Below are positions 20,212-28,088 of a DNA stretch of 64,000 nucleotides, one piece after another. Location: assembly GCA_021792755.1 (NCBI GenBank), contig JAJYUA010000006.1, forward strand, positions 62,001-126,000, given 5' to 3'. Source of the stretch: Pseudomonadota bacterium (GTDB lineage Bacteria; Pseudomonadota; Gammaproteobacteria; Steroidobacterales; Steroidobacteraceae). Position 1 is the first letter of the stretch; each line of letters opens with the position of its first letter. The notes beneath the pieces are model-generated. The model was given only the letters and a program-made list of their open reading frames with translations. It was not told the origin of the DNA and made no database searches. The position numbers and the translations under genes are program-made.

Positions 20212-20488
20212 GGCGCGCTCGGCGTCAATCAGCGTCGCGCCAGCGCCGCCCGGACGGCCAACGCATGAAGGACGGTACCGAAGCGCAGCACTTGAGGCGG
20301 AACATCGTCTAAGGGCAACAACGAGGGGTAGCGAGCAGCCGCTCATCAGATGAACCCTCACGCCGAGCTGTAGCGCCGCAGTCGTCAGCTGCTCTGGGGT
20401 GGCGGGAATGTACATGCCCGCTGACGTCACCACGTACCCGTCCGCACTGGCTGCGCGGCCGTGCGGATGGACGTCATCGTAGCGGCGC
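20194..20488. other. Stretch between toxin-antitoxin pair and truncated methyltransferase
   Basis: Apart from the operator at its left edge no gene is supported. A minus-strand frame continues through it (reading ADGYVVTSAGMYIPATPEQL among others) and may be the decayed end of a gene once joined to the methyltransferase, but no family is recognisable. Confidence 0.35.
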
Positions 20489-20734
20489 CTATCCTCGTGC
20501 GAGCAGGGCAGGATCAGCATCGATACCGGTTACCACTTCGCCTCGGCATGCGATGAGGCGCGCGAACGTTCCATCGCCGCCGCCGGCGTCAAGGACATCG
20601 GCGCCTTTCACAGAACCCATCAGATCGAGGATCACGCGCTGCTCGAGCGACTCGGTGATGGCGCCGAGCCCGGACGCGCACCAGGACTGATAGTCCGCTG
20701 GGCTGATTCGGATTGGCGCAGGCGTCGCCCTCAC
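20489..20734 (-). pseudogene. Truncated SAM-dependent methyltransferase
   Basis: GTG at 20734 overlaps the stop of the cysteine desulfurase gene (GTGA), so the gene was once translationally coupled to it. The 81 residues contain the N-terminal helix region and SAM-binding motif I (VLDAGGGDGTFARL) with the acidic end of motif II (GIDADP), then stop. Class I methyltransferases need at least another 100 residues, so catalysis is unlikely. Its partner genes suggest a lost thiol- or metal-methylating function, which is inference. Confidence 0.6.
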
Positions 20735-21849
20735 GCGAGCGCGCGAGCCAAGTGCTCCACGACCGCCTCGATCTCCTCCTGCGTCGTGTGGCGGCCGAGA
20801 CTGAAGCGAATCGCACCCATCCCGATCTCGGGGGACACCCCCATGACGGCAAGGACGGGCGACGGGAGCACCTGCCCGGAATGGCAGGCCGAACCGGTCG
20901 ATGCGGCGATCTCGGGCATCGCTTCGAGGACGGCGGCGCCCACCTGGTCGACAAACGAGACGTTGAGTGTGTTCGGCAGACGCAGATCTGGATGCCCATT
21001 CAGGACGACCCGGCTGCCGAACCGTCCTTGAAGGCGATCCCAGAAGAGGTCGCGCAGGCGCTGCATCTCGGGTACAAAACTCAAGTTTTGTGCGCTCACG
21101 CAAGCCTTGCCGAGGGCGCCTGCCAACAAGGCGCTCTCCGTACCGGCGCGCCGTCCCATCTCGTGACCCGCCCCGTGGATCAGGGGTTCCAAGCACGTTC
21201 CGGCGCGGATGTACAGCGCACCAATCCCCTTGGGCGCGTAGAGCTTGTGTCCGGCGATGGACAGAAGATCAACTCCAAGGTCCTCCGCGCGTGTCACGAT
21301 CTTGCCCACCGACTGAGCGGCATCGGTGTGAAAGAGGACACCGCGCTCTCGGGCGATCCGCGCACACGCCTCGATCGGCTCGATCGTCCCGATCTCGTTG
21401 TTCGCGTGCATGATGCTGACGAGCAGGGTGTCGGCGCCGATGGCGCGTCGCAGATCGTCCGGATTGATTAGACCTGTGCGATCGACGGGCAGGCGCGTGA
21501 TGCGGGCGCCGCGATGCTCGAGGAACGCGCACGGCGCGAGGATCGAGGGATGCTCGATTTGCGTCGTGATGATGTGAACCGGCCGATCGCCGGCGGCGAA
21601 GTAGACGCCCTTGAGCGCCAGGTTGTTCGCCTCGCTCCCGCCGCTGGTGAAGACCACTTCCTCTGCGGTGCAGCCGAGGAGGGCGGCGACCTCTTCGCGC
21701 CCCGTTTCCACGAGCCGCTTCGCAGGCGTTCCGGCCCAGTGCAGGCTCGAGGGATTGCCATAGGCGCCCTCAATCGCCGCGCGCATCGCCTCGGCGACGC
21801 GTGGATCGACCGGCGTGCTCGCGTTGTAATCGAGATAAATGCGGCGCAC
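20731..21849 (-). CDS. Cysteine desulfurase (NifS/IscS-like)
   Basis: PLP enzyme that takes sulfur from cysteine as an enzyme-bound persulfide. It has 372 residues. It shows IYLDYNASTPVDP at the start, the PLP lysine in SIAGHKLYAPKG, the His in FHTDAAQSVGK, and the active-site cysteine in STGSACHSG. The GTG at 21849 was chosen because the family fold begins two residues later; the longer upstream frame runs antisense through the DsrE gene. It starts 4 bases after the DsrE stop, so the two are one unit. No iscU, iscA or suf genes are nearby, so it is more likely a dedicated sulfur donor than the housekeeping Fe-S enzyme. Confidence 0.9.
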   Translation of the reverse strand: MRRIYLDYNASTPVDPRVAEAMRAAIEGAYGNPSSLHWAGTPAKRLVETGREEVAALLGCTAEEVVFTSGGSEANNLALKGVYFAAGDRPVHIITTQIEHPSILAPCAFLEHRGARITRLPVDRTGLINPDDLRRAIGADTLLVSIMHANNEIGTIEPIEACARIARERGVLFHTDAAQSVGKIVTRAEDLGVDLLSIAGHKLYAPKGIGALYIRAGTCLEPLIHGAGHEMGRRAGTESALLAGALGKACVSAQNLSFVPEMQRLRDLFWDRLQGRFGSRVVLNGHPDLRLPNTLNVSFVDQVGAAVLEAMPEIAASTGSACHSGQVLPSPVLAVMGVSPEIGMGAIRFSLGRHTTQEEIEAVVEHLARALA

Positions 21850-21853
21850 GGTA

Positions 21854-22207
21854 TCAGAAAGCGATGACTTTGTCGGCAGCAAGCGTCTCGGTGGCAAGAT
21901 CATCCATCGTGCTTCGCCGGGCTCCTTCGAAGAGCTCTGCCTCCGTGAGCCCCCGAGCGTCCATGCAGGTGCCACAGAGGAGAACCTGGCCCTTGCCCGC
22001 GAGTACGCGTTTGAGCATGCGCTCGAGGTTGTAATAGCCGTCCGGAGTCTTCTGCCCGGCACGGGCCGAGGCGACCGCGTCGGCCATCAGAAAGACGGAA
22101 AGCTGCGTGACCGTGTCTTTCTTTTGCAGCGCGAGTGCGAGGCGCAGCGCGTTGTAGCAATGCTCCGTGCCGTAGGGCGGGTCGTTAAGGATGAGAAGTA
22201 TCTTCAT
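21854..22207 (-). CDS. DsrE/DsrF-like sulfur-relay protein
   Basis: Cytosolic protein of 117 residues with the DsrE fold: MKILLILNDPPYGTEHCYNA at the N-terminus and the conserved cysteine motif LLCGTCMDARGL near residue 83. In this family such cysteines carry persulfide sulfur between partner enzymes. It directly precedes the cysteine desulfurase (4-base gap), suggesting it accepts sulfur from it. The ATG at 22207 begins the first beta strand. The extra N-terminal sequence in the same frame is not protein-like. Confidence 0.85.
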   Translation of the reverse strand: MKILLILNDPPYGTEHCYNALRLALALQKKDTVTQLSVFLMADAVASARAGQKTPDGYYNLERMLKRVLAGKGQVLLCGTCMDARGLTEAELFEGARRSTMDDLATETLAADKVIAF

Positions 22208-22429
22208 AATGCATCTCTCACTTCGCCCGGCGAGCGAGCCGCTCCTGAGTAAATGGGTACAGTCAGCGCTGCTGGTCATGCCGCACGGTCGACAGTCCGC
22301 TGCATCGTTCGCTCCCTGAGCGGGACACTGCTCGCGCCAGGCAGGTAACCGTGATAAAGCTCATCGACCGGACAGACAGCGAGGAGTATCACGGTCCCGC
22401 TGTGCTCCGTGAGCGATGGCTCAAGACAG

Positions 22430-22675
22430 TCAATCGCCGAGCGTGCGCCGACGATCCTCGAACTCCTCCTTATCGATCTCGCCACGCGCGTACCGCTCCT
22501 TGAGAATGTCCAGTGCCGTGCGCCCGGGTGGTGCATGAGGTGGCTGGATCGGGTGAGAGGGACCCGCAAGCCAGCGGACGAGAAGAACCGCGGCCGCAAT
22601 CACCAGTGCCAGTACGAGGATCATAAACAGCGGACCCAAGAACATGCCGTACCACCCTCCGCCCCAATCCATCAT
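22430..22675 (-). CDS. Small SHOCT-domain membrane protein, 81 aa
   Basis: One membrane helix (about residues 9-31, FLGPLFMILVLALVIAAAVLL) is followed by a Pro-rich linker and a C-terminal SHOCT motif (ALDILKERYARGEIDKEEFEDRR), which mediates oligomerisation in many short bacterial proteins. The N-terminus is Trp/Gly-rich (MMDWGGGWYGM), typical of the small proteins found beside copper and other metal-resistance genes. It is isolated from its neighbours by about 220 and 320 bases, so it may have its own promoter. Confidence 0.8.
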   Translation of the reverse strand: MMDWGGGWYGMFLGPLFMILVLALVIAAAVLLVRWLAGPSHPIQPPHAPPGRTALDILKERYARGEIDKEEFEDRRRTLGD

Positions 22676-22992
22676 GTAGCGACCGCACACATACCGCTCA
22701 GGAGCAGGCAGCTGTTGAGCCAAAGACGAAGCAGGCGACAGACCAATAGCGCCCGTTCCATAAGTTAGAGTCGTTGACGCTCTGTTCATACGTCCCGTCC
22801 CGCAACCGTGAGGGTTTATACAATGGTTTGAGCGACTGTCCACGCCACACGTCTGCCACGGGCACCTCGCGGATTTTGGAGCGAACGGCGTCTCGACGGA
22901 ATTCGGATAAATGCGTATTCATCCGCTGCATTCCAGCCGGTGACGCGAGCGTTGAATGCATCTGGCCGCGGGAGCCGGCCTGCAATGCGCGG
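22676..22992. other. Gap between SHOCT gene and membrane-protein gene
   Basis: About 320 bases. A minus-strand frame from an ATG at 22922 to 22698 would give 74 residues (MNTHLSEFRRDAVRSKIREV at the start) but has no family or good ribosome site. I do not count it as a gene. Confidence 0.4.
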
Positions 22993-23475
22993 CTATCGCG
23001 CATATTGCGACTTGCATGCCCGGCCCGCTTGCCGCCGAGCGCGAAGCACCAGAATGTTTGCGCCCACCAGGCAGAGAAAGCCCGCGCCTTCGATGCCGAT
23101 CGATTCGACCTTCAAGCCCGGTGGCAGCAATTTGCTCGCGGTCACGAGGAGGAATCCGGCCACCCCGAGGAGCACCACGAGACGGTTTCGGTCCCGCCGG
23201 TAGGAGGCGACGAGACCGGTGGCCGCCAGCGCGGAGAAGAACACGATGACCGGCGCGCGGAAGGGAATGGCGATGCTGATTCCGATCAGTGACAGGATGC
23301 TCAGCACCGCTGTGATTCCGTAGCACGTGAGCATCGCCATGATCGTGCCTGCAGGCGCCAGCCACCTGCCACGCCCGACGGTGTCCGCTCGCCGAGATTC
23401 GGAATGGTCATTCGACACGGCTGACGCCTCGGCTAGCAGGCGATCTTTATCGCGATCGAATTGCGCCTGGCTCAT
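22993..23475 (-). CDS. Four-helix membrane protein, MerC-like in layout, 160 aa
   Basis: About 45 soluble residues are followed by four hydrophobic segments (about 46-68, 69-90, 98-118, 124-145) and a basic tail. The first helix contains MLTCYGITAVLSILSLIG; Cys in this position is reminiscent of MerC/MerF-type mercury carriers, but the second vicinal cysteine is absent. Its ATG overlaps the stop of the ArsR-rhodanese gene (ATGA), so the two are translationally coupled. A role in moving a thiol-reactive solute or sulfur species across the membrane is inference. Confidence 0.65.
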   Translation of the reverse strand: MSQAQFDRDKDRLLAEASAVSNDHSESRRADTVGRGRWLAPAGTIMAMLTCYGITAVLSILSLIGISIAIPFRAPVIVFFSALAATGLVASYRRDRNRLVVLLGVAGFLLVTASKLLPPGLKVESIGIEGAGFLCLVGANILVLRARRQAGRACKSQYAR

Positions 23476-24134
23476 GCCGCCGTCGCCACGGGCCGTCCTG
23501 CGGCCCACCATTGAGGATACCCGTCCGCGAGGCGGCGCGCGTCGTAGCCTTTGGCCCGAAGCGCGGCGACGGCCTCCACGGCGAAGACGCAGTAGGGGCC
23601 GCGACAGTAGGCGATGACCGGGCGCTCGGTGGACAGCTCGTGCAGGCGGCGCTTCAGCTCGTCAAGCGGGAGGCTGATCGCACCACGGATGTGTCCGGCG
23701 GCAAATTCCTCCGCGGGCCGCACATCGATCAGGGTCACGAGGCCGCGCCGCAGCCGACGGGCAAGTTCCTCGTGGGACAACGGCTCTAAGGTGTCGCGCT
23801 CATGAAAGTAGCTGTGAACGATTCGATCGATCTCAGCAACCCCGCGCTCGGCCGTACGGCGCAACGCCGTCAGCAGATCCATCACGTCCCGATCCGCTAG
23901 GCGATAGAGCACCCGCTTGCCGGAGCGTCTGGCGGTCACCAAGCCGGCCCGGCGCAAGAGCTGCAAGTGCTGCGAAGCGTTCGTGACCGTCAGGTCCGAA
24001 AGCTCGGCCAGTGCCTCGACGCCTCTTTCCCCCTGCGCCAGGAGCTCGATCAGCTCCACGCGATGGCCGTTGGCGATGGCCTGCGCGACGAGCGCGAATT
24101 GCTCGAAGATGTGTTTTGCGCCGCTGTTCGCCAT
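23472..24134 (-). CDS. ArsR-family regulator fused to a rhodanese domain
   Basis: Residues 1-95 are a winged-helix ArsR domain (recognition region TVTNASQHLQLLRRAGLV), and residues 122-215 are a rhodanese domain with active loop C177-R-G-P-Y-C182. The rhodanese cysteine can carry persulfide or react with arsenic, so the protein may sense sulfane sulfur directly. The ArsR part lacks the usual CxC metal site. Comparable regulators (BigR/SqrR/YgaV type) control MBL-fold persulfide dioxygenases, and exactly such a gene lies divergently next door across a 100-base region with an inverted repeat. It starts the minus-strand operon with the four-helix membrane protein. Confidence 0.88.
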   Translation of the reverse strand: MANSGAKHIFEQFALVAQAIANGHRVELIELLAQGERGVEALAELSDLTVTNASQHLQLLRRAGLVTARRSGKRVLYRLADRDVMDLLTALRRTAERGVAEIDRIVHSYFHERDTLEPLSHEELARRLRRGLVTLIDVRPAEEFAAGHIRGAISLPLDELKRRLHELSTERPVIAYCRGPYCVFAVEAVAALRAKGYDARRLADGYPQWWAAGRPVATAA

Positions 24135-24146
24135 CGTGCTAGCATC

Positions 24147-24166
24147 ATTCCAGTAATAATTGGAAT
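24147..24166. promoter_or_regulatory. Inverted repeat in divergent promoter, likely ArsR-type operator
   Basis: ATTCCAGTAATAATTGGAAT: 6-bp arms ATTCCA/TGGAAT with an 8-base AT-rich centre, 13 bases from the regulator start and 70 bases from the MBL gene. Imperfect AT-rich dyads of this size are typical ArsR/BigR sites. It is the only AT-rich island in this region, so it probably also contains promoter elements for both directions. Confidence 0.7.
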
Positions 24167-24235
24167 ATATAGCGCTGAAGACCTGAACTTGTCAAGAAGT
24201 TCCGCCGTTGGAGCAGGGCGGACGAGGAGAGTTCG

Positions 24236-24976
24236 ATGATCGTTCGCCAGTTTCTCAGCGCCGATCCGGTGGCGCTTTCGTATGTGTTCGGCTGCGGCGG
24301 CCGGGCGCTCGCCGCCGTGGTCGATCCCGTAGGACCCATTGCGCCCTACCAGCGTGCCGGCAAGTCAACGGGCATGCGCATTCGTTATGTGATCGACACT
24401 CATATCCACGCCGATCATGTCTCTTCGGGGCGCGAGCTCGCCGCCGCCACGGGCGCCGCGTACGTCCTTTTCCGTGGTGCGCCGGTGAACTTCGCCTTCG
24501 ATGCCGTCGAAGACGGCACGGTACTCGAGCTCGGCAACGTGACCGCTGAAGTGCTGCATGTACCGGGGCATACACCCGAGCACATTGCCCTGCTGGTCAC
24601 CGACCATACCCGGGCCGAGGAACCCTGGCTCGTGTTCACCGGGCACACGCTCATGGCGGGCGATGTCGGTCGCACGGAGCTCGCGAGCAGCGCGGCGGAA
24701 GGGGCGCGCGCGCTCTTTGGGAGCCTGCAGCGTCTGAAGGCTCTGCCCGACTACGTGGAGGTGCTCCCTGGAGCGTATGCCGGCTCAGTCTGCGGCCGAG
24801 GTTTGAGCGGCAAACCCGCCTCGACAATCGGCTTCGAGAGGCGATACAACGCGGCATTCGCGGCGACCGACGAGGCTGAGTTCGTGCAAATCATGCTGGG
24901 CGAGACGCCACCGGCCCCGGCGAACGCTGCCGAGCACCGTGCGGCCAACGCCGGCCGAGCTTGCGCGCCGAGGTAG
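24236..24976 (+). CDS. MBL-fold hydrolase, persulfide dioxygenase/ETHE1-like
   Basis: Metallo-beta-lactamase-fold enzyme of 246 residues. The metal motif THIHADH is near residues 60-66, the third ligand lies in VPGHTPEH near 107-114, and the GDVGRTEL motif near 142-149. The FTGD aspartate of ETHE1 and glyoxalase II reads His here (FTGHTLMAGD), a variation found in a subset of this family. Persulfide dioxygenases oxidise glutathione persulfide to sulfite; the divergent ArsR-rhodanese regulator fits that role. GAGGAGAG lies seven bases before the ATG. A plain thioesterase or glyoxalase II-like function cannot be excluded. Confidence 0.8.
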   Translation: MIVRQFLSADPVALSYVFGCGGRALAAVVDPVGPIAPYQRAGKSTGMRIRYVIDTHIHADHVSSGRELAAATGAAYVLFRGAPVNFAFDAVEDGTVLELGNVTAEVLHVPGHTPEHIALLVTDHTRAEEPWLVFTGHTLMAGDVGRTELASSAAEGARALFGSLQRLKALPDYVEVLPGAYAGSVCGRGLSGKPASTIGFERRYNAAFAATDEAEFVQIMLGETPPAPANAAEHRAANAGRACAPR

Positions 24977-24981
24977 CACTC

Positions 24982-26250
24982 GTGTCGCTCGCCACAGCGG
25001 GCGCGGGGACTGCTGCTCACCCGCGGGGCATCCGGGTCAATCTCGGGCAGTTCACCCTGCAGACCGTGCAGGTGTTCTTCGTCGGACTCGTCATCGGCAT
25101 GGAGCGCGCGGTGCTGCCAACCGTTGCGGGCGATTTTGGAGTGGCCCGCGGTGCCTTTCTCTACCTCGCGAGTTTCGTACTCTCCTTCGGCCTAGTGAAG
25201 GGCACGCTCAATCTCGTGGCCGGAGGCCTCGCAGACCGATTCGGCCGCAGACCCGTCCTGCTCGCCGGATGGCTTGCCGCCATCCCAATTCCCCTGCTGA
25301 TCTACTTCGCGCCCAACTGGTGGTGGATCGTCGCGGCGAATGCGCTACTCGGCCTCAATCAGGGTTTTACCTGGACGATGACCGTCACCAGCCAGATTGA
25401 TCTGGCGAGCAACCATCAGCGCGGGCTTGCCGTTGGCATCAACGAGGCCATCGGTTACATCGCCGTAGGTCTCGCCGGACTTGGGGCGGCGTACCTCGCT
25501 CACCGATTCGGCGCCCGGCCGGCATTGCTGCTGTTTGGTCTCGTTACGATCGCTGTGGCGCTGGGGTCGCTCGTGCGAGTGCGCGATACCCTTGCGTGGG
25601 TCCATGCGGAACACGCCGAGACGCACGGAGCCGGGCCGGCCGGCGAGTCGGCGAGTCTTGCCGCCACCTTCCTGAGGATTTCCTTTCGCGACCGAGCGGG
25701 AAGCGCGCTGTGTCAGGGCGGAGTGGTCAACAAGATCGCCGATACCCTGGTGTGGGTGATGTTCCCGCTGTACTTCACGGCGCACGGCGCGGGACTGGTG
25801 CAGATCGGCTGGTTGACGGGAATGTACGCGGTGATCTGGGGGCTCTCTCAGCTCTGGACAGGGCACCTGGCCGATCGCATCGGTCGCAAGCGGCCGGTGG
25901 TCGCGGGTTTCTTCCTGCTCTCCGGAGGAATTGCCTTGACCGGGTTTGGGCGAGGGGAGGGACTCTGGCTGCCCGCTGCCGTGATCATGGGCGTCGGGAT
26001 GGCGCTCCTGTATCCGAACCTGATTGCCGCGATGTCCGACCGGGCGCCACCCCTCATTCGCGGCAAGGCACTCGGCACGTACCGCTACTGGCGTGATACC
26101 GGCTATGCCATTGGAGCGCTGCTTCTCGGGTCGATCGCTCAATTTTCGCACGCCGCGCTGCCGGCGATCTGGATCACTGCGGTACTCGTGGCTGCCTCTG
26201 GCCTATGGATTGCGCTTGCGGTGGAGGACAGCTGCGGTATCAGGAGCTGA
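24982..26250 (+). CDS. MFS transporter
   Basis: Twelve-helix major facilitator of 422 residues with motif A in both halves (GGLADRFGRRP and GHLADRIGRKRP). The GTG at 24982 is preferred: GAGGT lies seven bases upstream, whereas the TTG at 24961 overlaps the hydrolase gene without a ribosome site. It is 5 bases after the hydrolase stop, so both are one transcript under the same operator. In this context it may export sulfite, thiosulfate or a thiol-bound toxicant. The sequence itself gives no substrate. Confidence 0.88.
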   Translation: MSLATAGAGTAAHPRGIRVNLGQFTLQTVQVFFVGLVIGMERAVLPTVAGDFGVARGAFLYLASFVLSFGLVKGTLNLVAGGLADRFGRRPVLLAGWLAAIPIPLLIYFAPNWWWIVAANALLGLNQGFTWTMTVTSQIDLASNHQRGLAVGINEAIGYIAVGLAGLGAAYLAHRFGARPALLLFGLVTIAVALGSLVRVRDTLAWVHAEHAETHGAGPAGESASLAATFLRISFRDRAGSALCQGGVVNKIADTLVWVMFPLYFTAHGAGLVQIGWLTGMYAVIWGLSQLWTGHLADRIGRKRPVVAGFFLLSGGIALTGFGRGEGLWLPAAVIMGVGMALLYPNLIAAMSDRAPPLIRGKALGTYRYWRDTGYAIGALLLGSIAQFSHAALPAIWITAVLVAASGLWIALAVEDSCGIRS

Positions 26251-26548
26251 TCAGTAGACACGGGTGCCGGATTGCACAACAGGCAACCGCTGCTGTCCTC
26301 GGTCAGTGGCTTCAGCGAACTGATTTGCCTGGCGGCGCGCCCGGTTTCAAATCCTGCAACATGTCGGCACAGCGAAATTCCGGTAACTGTCAGCCAGAAA
26401 ACTCAATGGCTTACGACTGATTTGACCATAAACCCGCAAGTCCTTTACAAATAGCCACTTGAGCCTCGTCGCAGCGAATTCTGTCAAATACCAATACAAA
26501 TTCCGGTAACCTGAGTATTCATCCAGATTATATACGTGACACGCCTTT
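26251..26548. other. AT-richer gap before the insertion sequence
   Basis: No gene. It contains two copies of the 13-mer AAATTCCGGTAAC (26375-26387 and 26498-26510), the first inside a TGTCGG-led element resembling one at 28621. Composition is less GC-rich than the neighbours, suggesting foreign DNA. Confidence 0.5.
26362..26389 (+). repeat. TGTCGG...CGGTAAC element, copy 1
   Basis: About 28 bases beginning TGTCGGCACAGCGAAATT and ending CGGTAACTG. A similar element lies at 28621-28648. It could be the worn end of a lost transposon. Confidence 0.4.
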
Positions 26549-26798
26549 ATGGTAAAGGCTATGAATAAGCTTGCGCTTCCGACGCTGGCCGCCTCTCTCC
26601 GAGAAGCCTTCGGCGGCGCGATACTGGCCGAGATGAGAGGAAGTCGACCTGCGCCTCAAGATCGGCCCTAAAGGGGCTTGGATTAGCCAGGATGGGGAAC
26701 CGGTAGGGGAATTATTCGACGGTACTGGAAGTCTTGAGGTAGGCGTAGACGAAGACAGTGTCGCCATCGCCCCCTCCGGGACCGCCGTCGTAGCCTAA
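26549..26798 (+). pseudogene. Small frameshifted ORF, unknown
   Basis: From ATG 26549 (or 26561) one frame reads NKLALPTLAASLREAFGGAI and then, near 26640, protein-like sequence continues in another frame as DLRLKIGPKGAWISQDGEPV, VGELFDGTGSLEVGVDEDSV to a stop at 26798. Together they would make about 82 residues. A single indel would restore the gene. I do not recognise the family. It lies about 80 bases from the insertion sequence, in the same AT-richer patch. Confidence 0.35.
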
Positions 26799-26880
26799 GT
26801 TGTGGAGAGACCGAACATGGCTCTTCGACGAGAGAGCGATCCAAATGTGAGAGAGACTGGAAAAGCAGTGGCGCCTCCTA

Positions 26881-28086
26881 GTGTAGTGGTGCGTAAATAG
26901 ATAGACATATTTCGCCCGTTGTGGTATACTGCTGGGGTGAGCAGAAACCCCGCAGTGACGTTGAAGCTGGAACCGGACGAGCAGGAACTGTTGGAAGGCT
27001 GGTTACGGGCGCACGGAACGCCACAGCAGGTGGTGAAGCGCTGCCGGATTGTGTTGTTGGCACATCAAGGTCATGCGGATGTGGAGATTGCCGAGGAGCT
27101 TGGGCTGAATCGGCACACGTGCCGGCTATGGCGGGAGCGCTTCACACGCGAGGGGCCGGAAGGCTTGTGGGAGGTGGCCGAGGGACGGGGGCGCAAGCCG
27201 CAGGCGGGCTTGGCGCAACGGATAGTTGAGGCGACTGTGAGCAGCAAACCGGCCGGCCAGACCCACTGGAGCACCCGTACAATGGCGAAAACCCAGGGAG
27301 TGGATGCGAGTACGGTGTGCCGAATCTGGCAGGAGCATGGGTTGCAGCCGCATCGGCAGGAGACCTTCAAGCTCTCGCGCGACCCGCAGTTTGTGCCAAA
27401 GCTACTGGACGTGGTGGGGGTGTACTTGAATCCGCCCCAGAACGCGGTGGTGTTGTGCGTGGACGAGAAGACCCAGATTCAGGCCCTGGATCGGACGCAG
27501 CCAGGCCTGCCGATGAAGCGAGGACGCTGCGGAACGTGGACGCCCGATTACGTGCGTCACGGCACCACGACGCTCTTTGCCGCCCTCAATGTGGCAGCCG
27601 GCACAGTCAGCGGCCGTTGTTTCCCGCAGCATCGGCACCAGGAGTTTTTGCGCTTCCTGCATCAGCTCGACGCCGAGTATGAGCAGGAACTCGACTTGCA
27701 CTTGGTTCTGGATAATTACGGCACTCACAAGACTCCGCAGGTACAACGCTGGTTGGCGCGGCATCCGCGATTCAAGGTGCATTTCATTCCGACCAGTTCC
27801 AGCTGGCTCAATATGGTCGAACGCTGGTTTGGCGATTTGACCGGCAAAGCGGTCCGGCGCGGCAGCTTCGCCAGCATTCCGGACTTGGTGGGCGCCATCG
27901 AGGAATTCATCGCGGCCTGGAATCGTGATCCCAAGCCTTTCATCTGGCAGGCGCGCGCGGAGGACATCCTCGCCAAAATCGAACGCTGCCGCCGACGGTT
28001 GGAACAAATCCAGCCCGGTTGTACTGTCCGCAGACGGAGAAAGAAGGCCGCCTGAGATGTGTATAGCTATTTGCGCATCACTACAC
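26881..28086 (+). mobile_element. IS630-family insertion sequence, complete, 1,206 bp
   Basis: Terminal inverted repeats of about 29 bp: the left end reads GTGTAGTGGTGCGTAAATAG and the right end, reverse-complemented, GTGTAGTGATGCGCAAATAG, with only a few mismatches. The element is flanked on both sides by TA (26879-26880 and 28087-28088), the target-site duplication of the IS630/mariner group. One intact transposase gene fills it. All parts are present, so it may still be mobile. Confidence 0.9.
26937..28055 (+). CDS. IS630-family transposase
   Basis: DDE transposase of 372 residues. An N-terminal helix-turn-helix region (ADVEIAEELGLNRHTCRLWR) is followed by the catalytic domain with Asp in CVDEKTQIQALD, Asp in LVLDNYGTHK and Glu in NMVERWFGDL, the D-D-E triad of the family. 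The frame is uninterrupted. Start taken as the GTG at 26937 after GGGG; a TTG at 26919 would add six residues inside a possible promoter (TATACT at 26925-26930). Confidence 0.92.
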   Translation: MSRNPAVTLKLEPDEQELLEGWLRAHGTPQQVVKRCRIVLLAHQGHADVEIAEELGLNRHTCRLWRERFTREGPEGLWEVAEGRGRKPQAGLAQRIVEATVSSKPAGQTHWSTRTMAKTQGVDASTVCRIWQEHGLQPHRQETFKLSRDPQFVPKLLDVVGVYLNPPQNAVVLCVDEKTQIQALDRTQPGLPMKRGRCGTWTPDYVRHGTTTLFAALNVAAGTVSGRCFPQHRHQEFLRFLHQLDAEYEQELDLHLVLDNYGTHKTPQVQRWLARHPRFKVHFIPTSSSWLNMVERWFGDLTGKAVRRGSFASIPDLVGAIEEFIAAWNRDPKPFIWQARAEDILAKIERCRRRLEQIQPGCTVRRRRKKAA

Positions 28087-28088
28087 TA

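Noticed and set aside
22276-22599. Minus-strand frame between DsrE and SHOCT genes
   Set aside because: It overlaps the SHOCT gene, is Arg/Ser-rich and lacks a family or a good start.
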